From: Methanobacteriota archaeon
Lineage (GTDB): Archaea > Halobacteriota > Methanosarcinia > Methanosarcinales > Methanosarcinaceae
Length of the DNA: 7,739 nucleotides
Assembly: GCA_030837265.1 (NCBI GenBank)
Contig: JAUPKV010000614.1
Location: 1-7,739, forward strand
Reading direction: 5' to 3'
Shown: positions 1 to 6,411 of the stretch, piece by piece
Layout of the letters: each line of letters starts with the position of its first letter
Numbering within the stretch: the first letter of the stretch is position 1
The notes under the pieces: model-generated
Seen by the model: the letters and a program-made list of their open reading frames with translations, nothing else
Told to the model about the DNA's origin: nothing
Databases searched by the model: none
Made by a program: the position numbers and the translations under genes

Positions 1-1124
1 ATACCTGAAGCCATTATGTGGGAGATCGGCATACCCAATGGGTCGCCGACCCCTACCTATATGCCGTCTACGCCTGCAATCTCGACCATCGCCTTGCTTG
101 CCCTGGTAACTGCATCAATCGGAGGGGTCTCAAGCATTGGGACTCCACCAACCCCCATTCCCATATTTACATGACAGGGAATTGGGGAAGCTTCAACTGC
201 AGCTTTGGTAAAGGTTACTGCCCTGGCCAGGTTCCAGGCGGAAGTTTTGCTGGTGTTGGTATTGCACACAGGCCCAAAGACATTTGCTCCGGCTTTTGCA
301 ACTAAAGGAGCCTGCTCATGCGGCCACAGACCTGCAAGCTGAACTCCGTCGTACATCATTTCCCCGTGCATCCCGAGGACCATTTCTCCGGCCATCCCAA
401 CCTCAATATACATCTCCGGAAACTGAGTCCTGAGAATTTCCACAGCTTTTAGAGTACCAAACATATCGGCATCCCCTGCAGCAGCAGTTGTGTCAAAATT
501 AACACCGTCTGCTCCGGAGGTATGGAGTTTCTTCATCACCCAGACCATATCCCTTGTCAGGTGTTCTGCAGCATGCTCCATCGACTCTCTCGCCTTATCG
601 ATCTTGAACATTTTCATAAGGTCCCCTGGATTTTCAAATGGCCCGTCTGGAGTGTAGTAAAGTCCCATATTTGGCATCGCACCGTAGAAAAGAGGAATGA
701 TCATATTCTGCTGACATACCTCCATTGCCTGACACTCGTTTGAAACCACGGGTTTTACCGGCTTGAAACTGTAGTCAATGTGCCCAAGCTCCATCGTGTC
801 CGCACCGAAAGCCCTTTCATGCATCATGCAGCCAACAAGCCGGCTTGAGGGAATACCTACTCCACTGTTCCCCTGGTCACCATCAAGCCTGATTGTACCA
901 ATATCATGAGTTACCGGTATTTCCATTCCCTGCTCGACGCTGACAGTCTTTCCGGGCATTGTGAGAATTTCTGTAAGTCTGTCCATTTCATCGGCACTCA
1001 GGCTGGGTATTTCCCCGAGGTCGGAAGCATTAGCGGAACCAGCTTCGATCTCACTGACAATTTTCTCTTTCGTGAGGTAGATTTTTTTACCATCGCCCAT
1101 TCTCAAAGCGTATTCGGTTGCCAT
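1..1124 (-). CDS. mtbB: Dimethylamine:corrinoid methyltransferase MtbB, 3' end outside window, contains pyrrolysine codon
   Basis: MtbB demethylates dimethylamine and passes the methyl group to the cobalt of the corrinoid protein MtbC in the cytoplasm, the entry step of methanogenesis from dimethylamine. The start [14 protein letters not shown] and blocks such as [33 protein letters not shown] and [19 protein letters not shown] match what I know of MtbB from Methanosarcina. After 355 codons the frame meets UAG (57-59) in the context [30 protein letters not shown] and stays open to the window edge. This is the family's pyrrolysine site, so the true protein is about 467 residues and roughly 90 are missing here. 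The start ATG at 1124 has a strong ribosome site, AAAGGAGG, 8 bases upstream. mtbC lies 67 bases upstream on the same strand, so the two are probably cotranscribed. Ending the gene at position 57 would be an annotation error. Confidence 0.96.
18..56 (-). promoter_or_regulatory. PYLIS-like stem-loop directly 3' of the pyrrolysine codon
   Basis: Read on the minus strand, the RNA starting at the base after UAG can fold back on itself. GU (56-55) pairs with AC (19-18), GGGG (53-50) with CUCC (24-21) including one G-U, UCGGC (49-45) with GCCGA (30-26), and ACCC (43-40) with GGGU (36-33) around a loop of AUU. One mismatch, one bulge and one small internal loop interrupt the stem. A shorter competing hairpin, GGGUC-GGC-GACCC, lies at 40-52. 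A downstream element called PYLIS has been described for mtmB and its necessity has been disputed; whether this mtbB structure acts is inference. Confidence 0.4.
57..59 (-). other. In-frame UAG codon read as pyrrolysine (codon 356 of mtbB)
   Basis: The minus strand reads TAG here, in frame with mtbB. The next 18 codons ([18 protein letters not shown]) are open and continue the family's conserved sequence without a break. Methylamine methyltransferases MtmB, MtbB and MttB of Methanosarcina each carry one such amber codon, translated by the PylT tRNA charged by PylS. The pyrrolysine side chain is thought to bind and orient the methylamine substrate. The pyl genes are not in this window. Confidence 0.95.
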
Positions 1125-1191
1125 CTTTTAATCCTCCTTTAAAGATACGAAAAATAGTCTTTTATTGATAATTTTGATTGATTATTGGAGT

Positions 1192-1836
1192 TCAGAGCAG
1201 CAGCTCTTTTGCCTTTGTCACAGCTTCGCTGGCATTTTCGGCATAACAATCCGCCCCGATTTTGTCTGCCCATGCCTGAGTTGCCGGAGCTCCCCCAACC
1301 ATGACCTTTATTTTGTTTCTTATGCCCTCTTCCTTGAGCAAATCAATAACTTCCCTCTGTCCTTGAAGAGTAGTGGTCATCAATGCAGAGATACCGATCA
1401 TATCTGCATTAACTTCTTTAGCCTTCTGGACAAAGTTCATGATTGGAACATCACGACCAATATCGTAAACTTCAAAACCGGCGGACTGCAGCATTGTTGA
1501 GACTATTGATTTGCCAATGTCGTGAACATCGCCTTCAACAGTACCATTAACTATAACACCAAGCTTCTTTTCTCGGGCACCTTCAGGTATTTTTTCTTCG
1601 AGTAATTTTACTCCTGCACTCATTGCATCTGCTGCTATCATCACATGAGGCAGGAAGAGCTTTCCCCTCTCGAATAAAATCCCTACTTGATTCATACCAG
1701 CAGATAGACCTTTTTCTATGATTTCTTCCGGTGGAAGTTCGGACTTTGCATTTTCCACCGCTTTGAGCACTTTATCCTTATTACATGAGATTACAGCATC
1801 AGCAACCTCTTGGAGTAGTGTTTCAGCGTCTGCCAT
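1192..1836 (-). CDS. mtbC: Dimethylamine corrinoid protein MtbC
   Basis: This 214-residue cytoplasmic protein carries the cobamide that accepts the methyl group from MtbB and delivers it to the methylcobamide:coenzyme M methyltransferase. The N-terminal helical cap (about residues 1-85, B12-binding domain 2 type) is followed by a Rossmann-like B12 domain. The signature GDVHDIG sits at 102-108, with His105 the expected lower axial cobalt ligand. The partner motifs GISAL (148-152) and VGGAP (180-184) close the corrinoid pocket. Length fits the family (about 213-217). The specific choice of MtbC over the related MtmC, MttC or MtaC rests on its position just upstream of mtbB, plus overall likeness. 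The start at 1836 follows a weak ribosome site GGATG about 8 bases upstream. It is the first gene of the mtbC-mtbB unit. Confidence 0.93.
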   Translation of the reverse strand: MADAETLLQEVADAVISCNKDKVLKAVENAKSELPPEEIIEKGLSAGMNQVGILFERGKLFLPHVMIAADAMSAGVKLLEEKIPEGAREKKLGVIVNGTVEGDVHDIGKSIVSTMLQSAGFEVYDIGRDVPIMNFVQKAKEVNADMIGISALMTTTLQGQREVIDLLKEEGIRNKIKVMVGGAPATQAWADKIGADCYAENASEAVTKAKELLL

Positions 1837-1958
1837 TTATATTTCATCCTTTTTGCATCTCAATTTAAAGAAAATTCACTTTTTAATCGGAAAGCAGTAA
1901 GCTTTTTCCTAGTTTTAATATTTAAAATTTTCTAAAAATATAATATTTTGTCTAAAAA

Positions 1959-1967
1959 ATATAAAAA
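1959..1967 (-). promoter_or_regulatory. Candidate TATA box for mtbC-mtbB
   Basis: The minus strand reads TTTTTATAT here, close to the archaeal TATA consensus, and would place a transcript start near 1933 with a leader of roughly 100 bases before mtbC. The whole spacer is AT-rich, so other TATA-like strings exist (for example around 2018-2023). Methanol and methylamine operons of Methanosarcina often have long leaders, so a more distant start is possible. Confidence 0.3.
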
Positions 1968-2071
1968 GTGCAAAAAAATAAAACATTCAAATTTCCCAGA
2001 TATTGCACAGTATCGTTTTATAACAGAGAAAATTGTGGATTATAGTTATTAAACAATAACAATAGACAACT

Positions 2072-2087
2072 TATTCAATATTGAATA
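2072..2087. repeat. Perfect 16-bp palindrome, possible operator
   Basis: TATTCAAT is followed immediately by its exact reverse complement ATTGAATA. It lies about 235 bases upstream of mtbC and 385 bases upstream of the plus-strand methyltransferase. A dimeric helix-turn-helix regulator could bind such a site. The half-site recurs nearby at 2399-2406. No regulator is encoded in the window. Confidence 0.4.
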
Positions 2088-2095
2088 GGAAAGTC

Positions 2096-2214
2096 ATTTT
2101 GAGCCGATTCTCGAATTAACGTCTATATTTTGTGTTTTTCAGTGTGATTGAATTGCACTTATTTAATTTTTTGAACCTTCAAAAGAAAAGACTATTTAAA
2201 AAATGGCTCAAAAT
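2096..2214. repeat. Perfect 10-bp inverted repeat with 99-base spacer
   Basis: ATTTTGAGCC at 2096-2105 and GGCTCAAAAT at 2205-2214 are exact reverse complements. They flank a stretch lying between the palindrome at 2072-2087 and the TATA-like run at 2224-2233. They could be paired protein-binding sites or arms of a leader structure of a transcript crossing this spacer. Confidence 0.35.
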
Positions 2215-2223
2215 TAAGAAAAA

Positions 2224-2233
2224 ATTATATATA
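2224..2233 (+). promoter_or_regulatory. Strong TATA-like element, probable rightward promoter
   Basis: TTATATATAT is preceded by the A-rich run AAGAAAAAA, which resembles an archaeal BRE. A rightward start near 2255 would give the methyltransferase gene a leader of about 215 bases. The element is nearly symmetric, so leftward transcription toward mtbC is not excluded. Confidence 0.3.
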
Positions 2234-2471
2234 TTAGAATATCGGAACTAGGATATTGCTTGTTTGTTGATATATGGCATTGAATTTGAAAGCCTTTCGT
2301 CCCACTGAATAATAGGCAATTCAATAGGCAAATACCTACAAGCAAAAACCTCAGTCAAATCTTCCTTTTTAAAATTATTTATTTTTATTATTGAATTTAT
2401 TGAATATTCCTCCCATTGTTTTTGATTAACCTACACTAGAGTTTTTATTCATTTAAAACGAATTTAAAAGT

Positions 2472-3347
2472 ATGTTCAAAGAAATTGGAAACATAATAAA
2501 CAAAGCTGACGAAACCTGCCTGCAATTCTTTGCACTTTTCAGAGATAGCATCAGTGAGATTCGCCTGAATGAACCTGAGTCCGCCTCTTCATACTTCCAA
2601 CCAGAGTATTCTCACTACCTGGGAGTACACTCTCCACTTAATTTTAGATACCCTGAGAAGAGGTCCGAGTGGAATATGCGCTTTTGTGGAGATATCGGAG
2701 TTTCAATTGTCGAACTTTTTTCAACAGAGGCAGATAGTGCTTATGTAAAAGGCCTGATGGCATTTCAGGGGTCAAAAGTTTATGCAATCCTTCCTTTCAC
2801 ATCAATAGAAGCAGAAAAAGCAGAAAAAGCATATTTCCCGGAAGACCGCATGTCTCTTGTGCGGAAACGAGTGTTTCCTGCCGTACTTAAAGATATAAAA
2901 GGTGAAACAATTCTGGACATAGGAAGTGGGTTCGGAGGCCTTACTATTGAAATTGCAAAAAACAATCCGAACTCTAAAGTTTATGGGATCGATCTGCATG
3001 AGTCCCTTGTAGGCCAGGCACAAATGAACGCGGAAATGTTCGGTGTACCGAATGTGGAGTTCGAGATTGGGAGTGTCTATGCATTGCCCTTAGAGAGTGA
3101 ATTTGCGGATTCTGTTACCCTCTTTTTAGTGCTTCACCATTTTGATGACATAAAATCTGCAATTTCCGAAATCAAGAGAGTTATGAAAAAAAGTGGGCAA
3201 TTGACAGCAGTTGAACCTCTGGCACACCAACATCACCACGGACCCCAGCTCTCTGAAACTGGATGGAAAGCGCTTTTTGAAGATGTAGGCTTTCATGTAG
3301 AGACCGAAAGTCTTGAAGGAGCAGTAGTAATTAGAGCAAAAAAGTAA
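2472..3347 (+). CDS. SAM-dependent class I methyltransferase, substrate unknown
   Basis: A 291-residue soluble protein. The C-terminal half is a standard class I methyltransferase fold: motif I ILDIGSGFGG at 147-156 binds SAM, the acidic residue Asp174 in VYGIDLH ends strand 2 and should contact the ribose, followed by GSVYALPLESEFAD (200-213) and the strand-4 stretch LFLVLHHFDD (217-226), then LTAVEPL (244-250). A histidine cluster HQHHHG follows at 252-257. The first 140 residues match no family I recognise and probably determine the substrate. The ATG at 2472 is the first after an in-frame stop at 2454. It lacks a ribosome site, and a weak TTTTTATT at 2442-2449 lies about 26 bases upstream, so a leaderless transcript is possible. 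It diverges from mtbC; a role in methylamine metabolism is not shown. Confidence 0.88.
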   Translation: MFKEIGNIINKADETCLQFFALFRDSISEIRLNEPESASSYFQPEYSHYLGVHSPLNFRYPEKRSEWNMRFCGDIGVSIVELFSTEADSAYVKGLMAFQGSKVYAILPFTSIEAEKAEKAYFPEDRMSLVRKRVFPAVLKDIKGETILDIGSGFGGLTIEIAKNNPNSKVYGIDLHESLVGQAQMNAEMFGVPNVEFEIGSVYALPLESEFADSVTLFLVLHHFDDIKSAISEIKRVMKKSGQLTAVEPLAHQHHHGPQLSETGWKALFEDVGFHVETESLEGAVVIRAKK

Positions 3348-3391
3348 GAATGTCAGAAGATTACCCTATCAGCTCCCGGGTTACAGCTCCG

Positions 3392-3399
3392 TTTTTTTT
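3392..3399 (+). terminator. Oligo-T transcription terminator after the methyltransferase gene
   Basis: Eight consecutive T residues lie 45 bases after the stop codon, just after GCTCCCGGGTTACAGCTCC. Archaeal RNA polymerase terminates at such T tracts without needing a hairpin. Confidence 0.5.
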
Positions 3400-3625
3400 A
3401 TCAGGATCAATGAATACAAAAAGAAGAATGATCATTTATTTAACTGTTGAATTCAGGTTGATAAGGATTGTTCTTTCATGGGAAAATATACGACTTCCCA
3501 TAATTCTGAAAGGCCTTAACAAAATCCTTCCAAATTTAACGGGTGAACGAGATCATTCACTTCTAACCTAAAAAAGCATTCATGATATATATTTTAAAAT
3601 TTGGGAATGGGCATCCGGTTGTATT

Positions 3626-3652
3626 GGGGAGTGGGGAGTGTGGGGGGGTGGG
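3626..3652 (+). other. G-quadruplex-forming sequence
   Basis: Four guanine runs of 4, 4, 7 and 3 bases are separated by loops AGT, AGTGT and T, satisfying the usual intramolecular G-quadruplex pattern. It is followed directly by TTATAAAA. Such a G-rich block is strikingly out of place in this AT-rich spacer. Any function is unknown. Confidence 0.6.
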
Positions 3653-3824
3653 TTATAAAAAATAGTTATACAAGTCTTTTATGACCTGCCCAGATGCCCT
3701 GCTTTCTAATCAACTTCATAATATATAAATCTAAGGTTTAACAATTTATTCAGTAAGTGAAACGAAGGACTTGTTAGTATTGCTGACGTACAATTTTTAC
3801 TGACAGAGTCAGATATAATATAAA

Positions 3825-4010
3825 ATGCAAATTTTCGTCAATATTCTTGAAGGCAAAGAACGGGTTGTTTATAGGATTTACGGTTGGAAAAAGTATAAAT
3901 AGAATAATTATCGGTTCACAGTTCCCAGAAAGATTTTAGCTTACCGTGACCTTAAGAAGTTGGGAGTTGAGTGGGAAGAGGGTCCCACTCTTATTTAGGA
4001 GGTTGTCTAA
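3825..4010 (+). pseudogene. Small reading frame with two in-frame UAG codons: pyrrolysine candidate or pseudogene
   Basis: ATG at 3825 opens MQIFVNILEGKERVVYRIYG then WKKYK, then UAG (3900-3902). The frame continues for 31 codons of ordinary-looking protein (NNYRFTVPRKILAYRDLKKL then GVEWEEGPTLI), a second UAG (3996-3998), EVV, and UAA (4008-4010). The part after the first UAG has a charged and hydrophobic alternation typical of real protein, and both interruptions are amber codons while the final stop is ochre. The host certainly decodes UAG in mtbB, so readthrough giving a 57- to 61-residue protein is conceivable. A decayed gene is the simpler reading. No ribosome site is visible; TATA-like strings occur at 3721-3730 and 3813-3824. 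I do not recognise a family. Confidence 0.4.
3969..3990 (+). repeat. Perfect 8-bp stem-loop
   Basis: GAGTGGGA and TCCCACTC enclose the loop AGAGGG, and TTATTT follows. This looks like a terminator-type hairpin but overlaps the last codons of the amber-interrupted frame, so it could also be a chance result of the coding sequence. Confidence 0.45.
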
Positions 4011-4251
4011 CTAACAGAGAACTCAACTGCTCTAAAAGAGTCAGAAAGAATCAACTGTTAAAATTAAATATATAAGTTTATCTATTTAAAAATTTCTATA
4101 ATGTACTTGATGATATTCTTTTTTTAAAACGTAATACTGGTTATTAAATTCTCAATTTTACAAACTTCAGACAAATGCCATAGAAATTTAGTTTCTAGTT
4201 CATCATATGTCAATTAGAATAGATTTCTAAACAAAACATGAAGCACCAATT

Positions 4252-4366
4252 ATGTTTAGAATTATAGAAGAAGTAAATAGGATAACCAGATGATCGAAAA
4301 AAAGAAATTGAAGTCACGGCTGAGAAACGTTTTAATGAATTTAAAAAGAAAGAAATAACGAATTGA
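4252..4366 (+). pseudogene. Short frameshifted reading frame, probable gene remnant
   Basis: ATG at 4252 gives MFRIIEEVNRITR before TGA at 4291-4293. Shifting frame once near 4288 lets the reading continue as DDRKKEIEVTAEKRFNEFKK then KEITN, ending at TGA 4364-4366. The joined peptide (37 residues) would be charged and helical. The ATG overlapping that TGA (ATGA, 4290-4293) opens an alternative 22-residue lysine-rich peptide. Without homologues this is a weak call, and I do not recognise the product. Confidence 0.2.
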
Positions 4367-4480
4367 ACGCCATTTCTTAACAAAAAAGTACCACTCCAAC
4401 AACAAATTAATGTTATTTTACTATCAGTAATTGTGGTCAGCTGTTAAAGCGCCGTAGCTTCCTGCAAAGTAATTTTTAAT

Positions 4481-4825
4481 TTATTTTTTCTTTGATGCCG
4501 AGCTTTCGATTTTATCCACTAATTTCCGGACATCTGTCTTAATATCAGTTGCAAGTTTTTTTGCACTTTCACCAGTTGCCTCTGCCAGTTTTTCAACCCT
4601 GGCAGTAATGTTTTTTACTTCGTTCTTCACATCGATGGATTTTATTTCCCCTGGAAGAGCTTTGATTTCTGAATTGATATTTTTTGCAAGTTTTGAGGCC
4701 TCTTCTCCTGTCTTCTTTGCAAGTGTATCAATATCATTGCTTAGCTTTCCAAATATTTCCTGAATGTTAAATCTCTTTTTACCAGATTCAGTTTCATTGA
4801 TTGTATTTTCAGTTTTATTTACCAT
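4481..4825 (-). CDS. Lysine-rich helical protein with internal duplication, function unknown
   Basis: I choose the ATG at 4825, giving 114 residues, because AGGGG lies 5 bases before it. An in-frame ATG at 4903 would add 26 residues but lacks a ribosome site and sits just after a TATA box, so it is probably not in the mRNA. No signal peptide or membrane segment is seen. The protein is almost entirely charged amphipathic helix, with two repeats 45 residues apart: LAKKTGEEASKLAKNINSEI (residues 35-54) and LAEATGESAKKLATDIKTDV (80-99), linked by LPGEIKSIDVKNEVKNI. It ends SASKKK. Such patterns occur in coiled-coil, apolipoprotein-like and stress-associated (LEA-like) proteins, but no specific role follows. 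It diverges from the membrane protein gene at 5126. Confidence 0.75.
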   Translation of the reverse strand: MVNKTENTINETESGKKRFNIQEIFGKLSNDIDTLAKKTGEEASKLAKNINSEIKALPGEIKSIDVKNEVKNITARVEKLAEATGESAKKLATDIKTDVRKLVDKIESSASKKK

Positions 4826-4906
4826 TTTAACCCCTGTGGATCTCAATAAGGATAATGGGTCTCTCTCAAAAGAGAGGATTTCATTTTTACTTATTAACTT
4901 CATTAA

Positions 4907-4914
4907 TTATAAAA
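4907..4914 (-). promoter_or_regulatory. TATA box for the duplicated helical protein gene
   Basis: The minus strand reads TTTTATAA. Transcription should start about 25 bases on, near 4885, giving a 60-base leader to the ATG at 4825 and excluding the ATG at 4903. The leader includes the small hairpin CTCTC-TCAAAA-GAGAG (4861-4876). Confidence 0.45.
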
Positions 4915-5060
4915 TTATCTCATAGAGTCCCCCCATCTCAAAACAGGTCACGGTGTGCTAAATGGCAAACCCGTCATTCATGTCTCAAGATTTTCAACCT
5001 ACCTAAATTATTTACTTTCAGCAACCAGATGTTTATATGATATAACATAAATTTAATTAT

Positions 5061-5069
5061 ATTATAAAA
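5061..5069 (+). promoter_or_regulatory. TATA box for the bactofilin-like membrane protein gene
   Basis: ATTATAAAA, within TTATATTATAAAA, predicts a start near 5090 and a leader of about 35 bases containing the ribosome site GAGGGTT at 5114-5120. It overlaps the in-frame ATG at 5069, which therefore cannot be the start. Confidence 0.5.
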
Positions 5070-5125
5070 TGAAAGTATATCATTTAATGATCATTTTTCA
5101 ATCAAGGTCTAATGAGGGTTGGTCC

Positions 5126-6205
5126 ATGGAAAAGAAATTGTTATCCGGTATTATTTTGTTTATTTTGCTCTTCACTGTCTTACCTTATTTCGCTGGAGCA
5201 GCAACTGAGGAGAATTTCCTTCAAAATACGAGCTCTGGAAATGTATTCGGTGGTGGGAATAACTTTCAGATTAACCAGGACGTTAATGGAGATCTTGTAC
5301 TTGCCGGCTCCAAACTTGAGATAAATGGAAACGTTGTCCATGATTTCATAGGTGCAGGGGGGGAAATAACCGTTAATGGAAATGTTTCAGGGAACGTTAT
5401 TGCAACCGGAGGCACCATTAAAGTAAATAGGAATGTAGGAGGAGATGTTGCAGCGTTTGGAGGGCAGATTTTGCTTTCCAGGGACAGCGTGGTCAATGGA
5501 GATATAATGCTTGGCGGAGGGGATATAACTCTTGATGGAGTAATTAATGGAAATGGACAGGTATCAGCAGGCACCCTTCACACCGGAGATAACTTCAAGC
5601 TTAAAGGAAATCTTAAACTTGATGTACAAAATTATCCCCCTAACCTGAAGGACAATGTCGGGGGATCCCTGAACATTACAGCAAGAAATGAAACTAAAAC
5701 CCAGTATGCAGCAGCCTATGAAGGATTCAGTGTTTTCTGGTTTGTTTTCTGGTTTATACTTAAATTGATTGCATCTCTTGTCCTGGGTTTGATCCTCATC
5801 TATCTTTTCCCGGGATTTGTAGATAGACTGAAGGAAATTGTAAGAGACTCTCCCCTAAAAACCGGGATTCTAGGTTTATTAGTTCTTATTTTCCTCCCCA
5901 TCCTTTCATTATTCCTGCTTATTACTTTCTTTGGGTGGAGCCTATCGGTTTTAATGATCTTAATCCTGGCATTGGGGCTTCTTATTGCGGCAGTACCTAT
6001 AGAATTGCTTGCAGGTGAGATAATTTATAATAACGTCTTAAAGAAAAGCGCCGGAAAAATGATGTATTATCTTGTAGGGGCAATACTATTTGCAATTTTA
6101 TTTGAAATTCCTTTATTGGGAGGACTTATACATTTCATTGTACTGCTTATCGGGTTAGGAGCGGTAGTGGTCTGGCTTGGAGAGCGTGCCAGACCGGGAA
6201 TTTAA
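5126..6205 (+). CDS. Secreted bactofilin-like beta-helix protein with C-terminal membrane domain
   Basis: The start at 5126 gives 359 residues. It has ribosome site GAGGGTT five bases upstream and begins a clear signal peptide (MEKK, then a hydrophobic core, AGAA near residue 26). A longer frame begins at 5069 but that ATG overlaps the TATA box. Residues 50-165 are short repeats rich in G-D/N-hydrophobic turns (NGDLVLAG, NGNVVHDFIGAGGE, NGNVSGNVIATGG, GGDVAAFGG, NGDIMLGGG), the pattern of the polymer-forming bactofilin-type right-handed beta-helix. Four to five membrane helices follow (about 203-229, 247-270, 272-296, 312-333, 334-352), ending GERARPGI. The repeat domain should lie outside the membrane and may assemble on the cell surface. 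This combined architecture is commonly annotated only as a polymer-forming cytoskeletal or hypothetical membrane protein. No enzymatic residues are evident. Role unknown. Confidence 0.85.
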   Translation: MEKKLLSGIILFILLFTVLPYFAGAATEENFLQNTSSGNVFGGGNNFQINQDVNGDLVLAGSKLEINGNVVHDFIGAGGEITVNGNVSGNVIATGGTIKVNRNVGGDVAAFGGQILLSRDSVVNGDIMLGGGDITLDGVINGNGQVSAGTLHTGDNFKLKGNLKLDVQNYPPNLKDNVGGSLNITARNETKTQYAAAYEGFSVFWFVFWFILKLIASLVLGLILIYLFPGFVDRLKEIVRDSPLKTGILGLLVLIFLPILSLFLLITFFGWSLSVLMILILALGLLIAAVPIELLAGEIIYNNVLKKSAGKMMYYLVGAILFAILFEIPLLGGLIHFIVLLIGLGAVVVWLGERARPGI

Positions 6206-6226
6206 CCAGATAAAAATACACCTGAT

Positions 6227-6236
6227 TCTTATTTTT
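6227..6236 (+). terminator. Weak T-rich transcript end after the membrane protein gene
   Basis: TTCTTATTTTTC begins about 20 bases after the stop codon. It fits archaeal T-tract termination, but the longest T run is only five. Confidence 0.25.
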
Positions 6237-6411
6237 CACACAAAGCCCCTTGACGACTACTCAGTACCGGCAAAAATACCTAAGAGTTTTAGAAATTTTA
6301 GTGATCACGATAACTTCACTTACACTCACAGGATTTACTCTTACAGCATAGCCTATCCAGCTACTTTTCAGAATCCGGCACCTATAAGATAATATCTTCA
6401 AGTTGTGGTTA

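Larger units (their letters stand above)
1837..2471. other. AT-rich divergent intergenic region between mtbC and the methyltransferase gene
   Basis: This 635-base gap contains no reading frame I can support. It holds a candidate mtbC TATA box (1959-1967), a 16-bp palindrome (2072-2087), a 10-bp inverted repeat spaced by 99 bases (2096-2105 and 2205-2214), and a strong TATA-like run at 2224-2233. The heptamer ATTGAAT or its complement recurs at several places (near 2075, 2147, 2279, 2318, 2390 and 2399). Part of this may simply reflect base composition, but a divergent promoter region of a substrate-induced operon is where operators are expected. Confidence 0.5.
3400..4480. other. Long gene-poor region with remnants and secondary-structure elements
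   Basis: No intact gene of convincing size is seen here. The region contains the guanine-run element (3626-3652), a TATA-like ATATATAAAT (3721-3730), a small hairpin CTGAC-AGA-GTCAG (3800-3812), the amber-interrupted small frame (3825-4010) and a frameshifted short frame (4252-4366). A direct repeat TCAACTG (near 4024 and 4052) flanks CTCTAAAAGAG. The mixture suggests decayed genes or an uncharacterised small RNA or peptide locus. Confidence 0.4.

Noticed and set aside
18..305. Plus-strand open frame opposite mtbB (also 522-743 and 906-1142)
   Set aside because: Antisense to a well-supported conserved gene, no ribosome site, no recognisable protein.
1165..1500. Plus-strand open frame opposite mtbC (also 1718-1900)
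   Set aside because: Mirror frame of the conserved corrinoid protein gene; no independent support.
3350..3571. 73-codon frame starting two bases after the methyltransferase stop
   Set aside because: No ribosome site, an eight-T terminator tract lies inside it, and the residue pattern shows no domain. A remnant is possible but cannot be supported.
3825..3899. Resemblance of MQIFVN...EGK to the ubiquitin N terminus
   Set aside because: Only a few residues match, and the following sequence has none of the ubiquitin core or the C-terminal Gly-Gly. Coincidence.
5069..5125. Upstream in-frame start giving 19 extra residues to the bactofilin-like protein
   Set aside because: The ATG overlaps the TATA box, and the extension would bury the signal peptide; the 5126 start has a ribosome site.
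5266..5574. Minus-strand 102-codon frame inside the beta-helix domain
   Set aside because: Proline- and serine-rich mirror of the glycine-rich repeat codons; antisense artefact.
6177..6392. Plus-strand 71-codon frame overlapping the end of the membrane protein gene
   Set aside because: Overlaps a real gene, no ribosome site, no recognisable composition.
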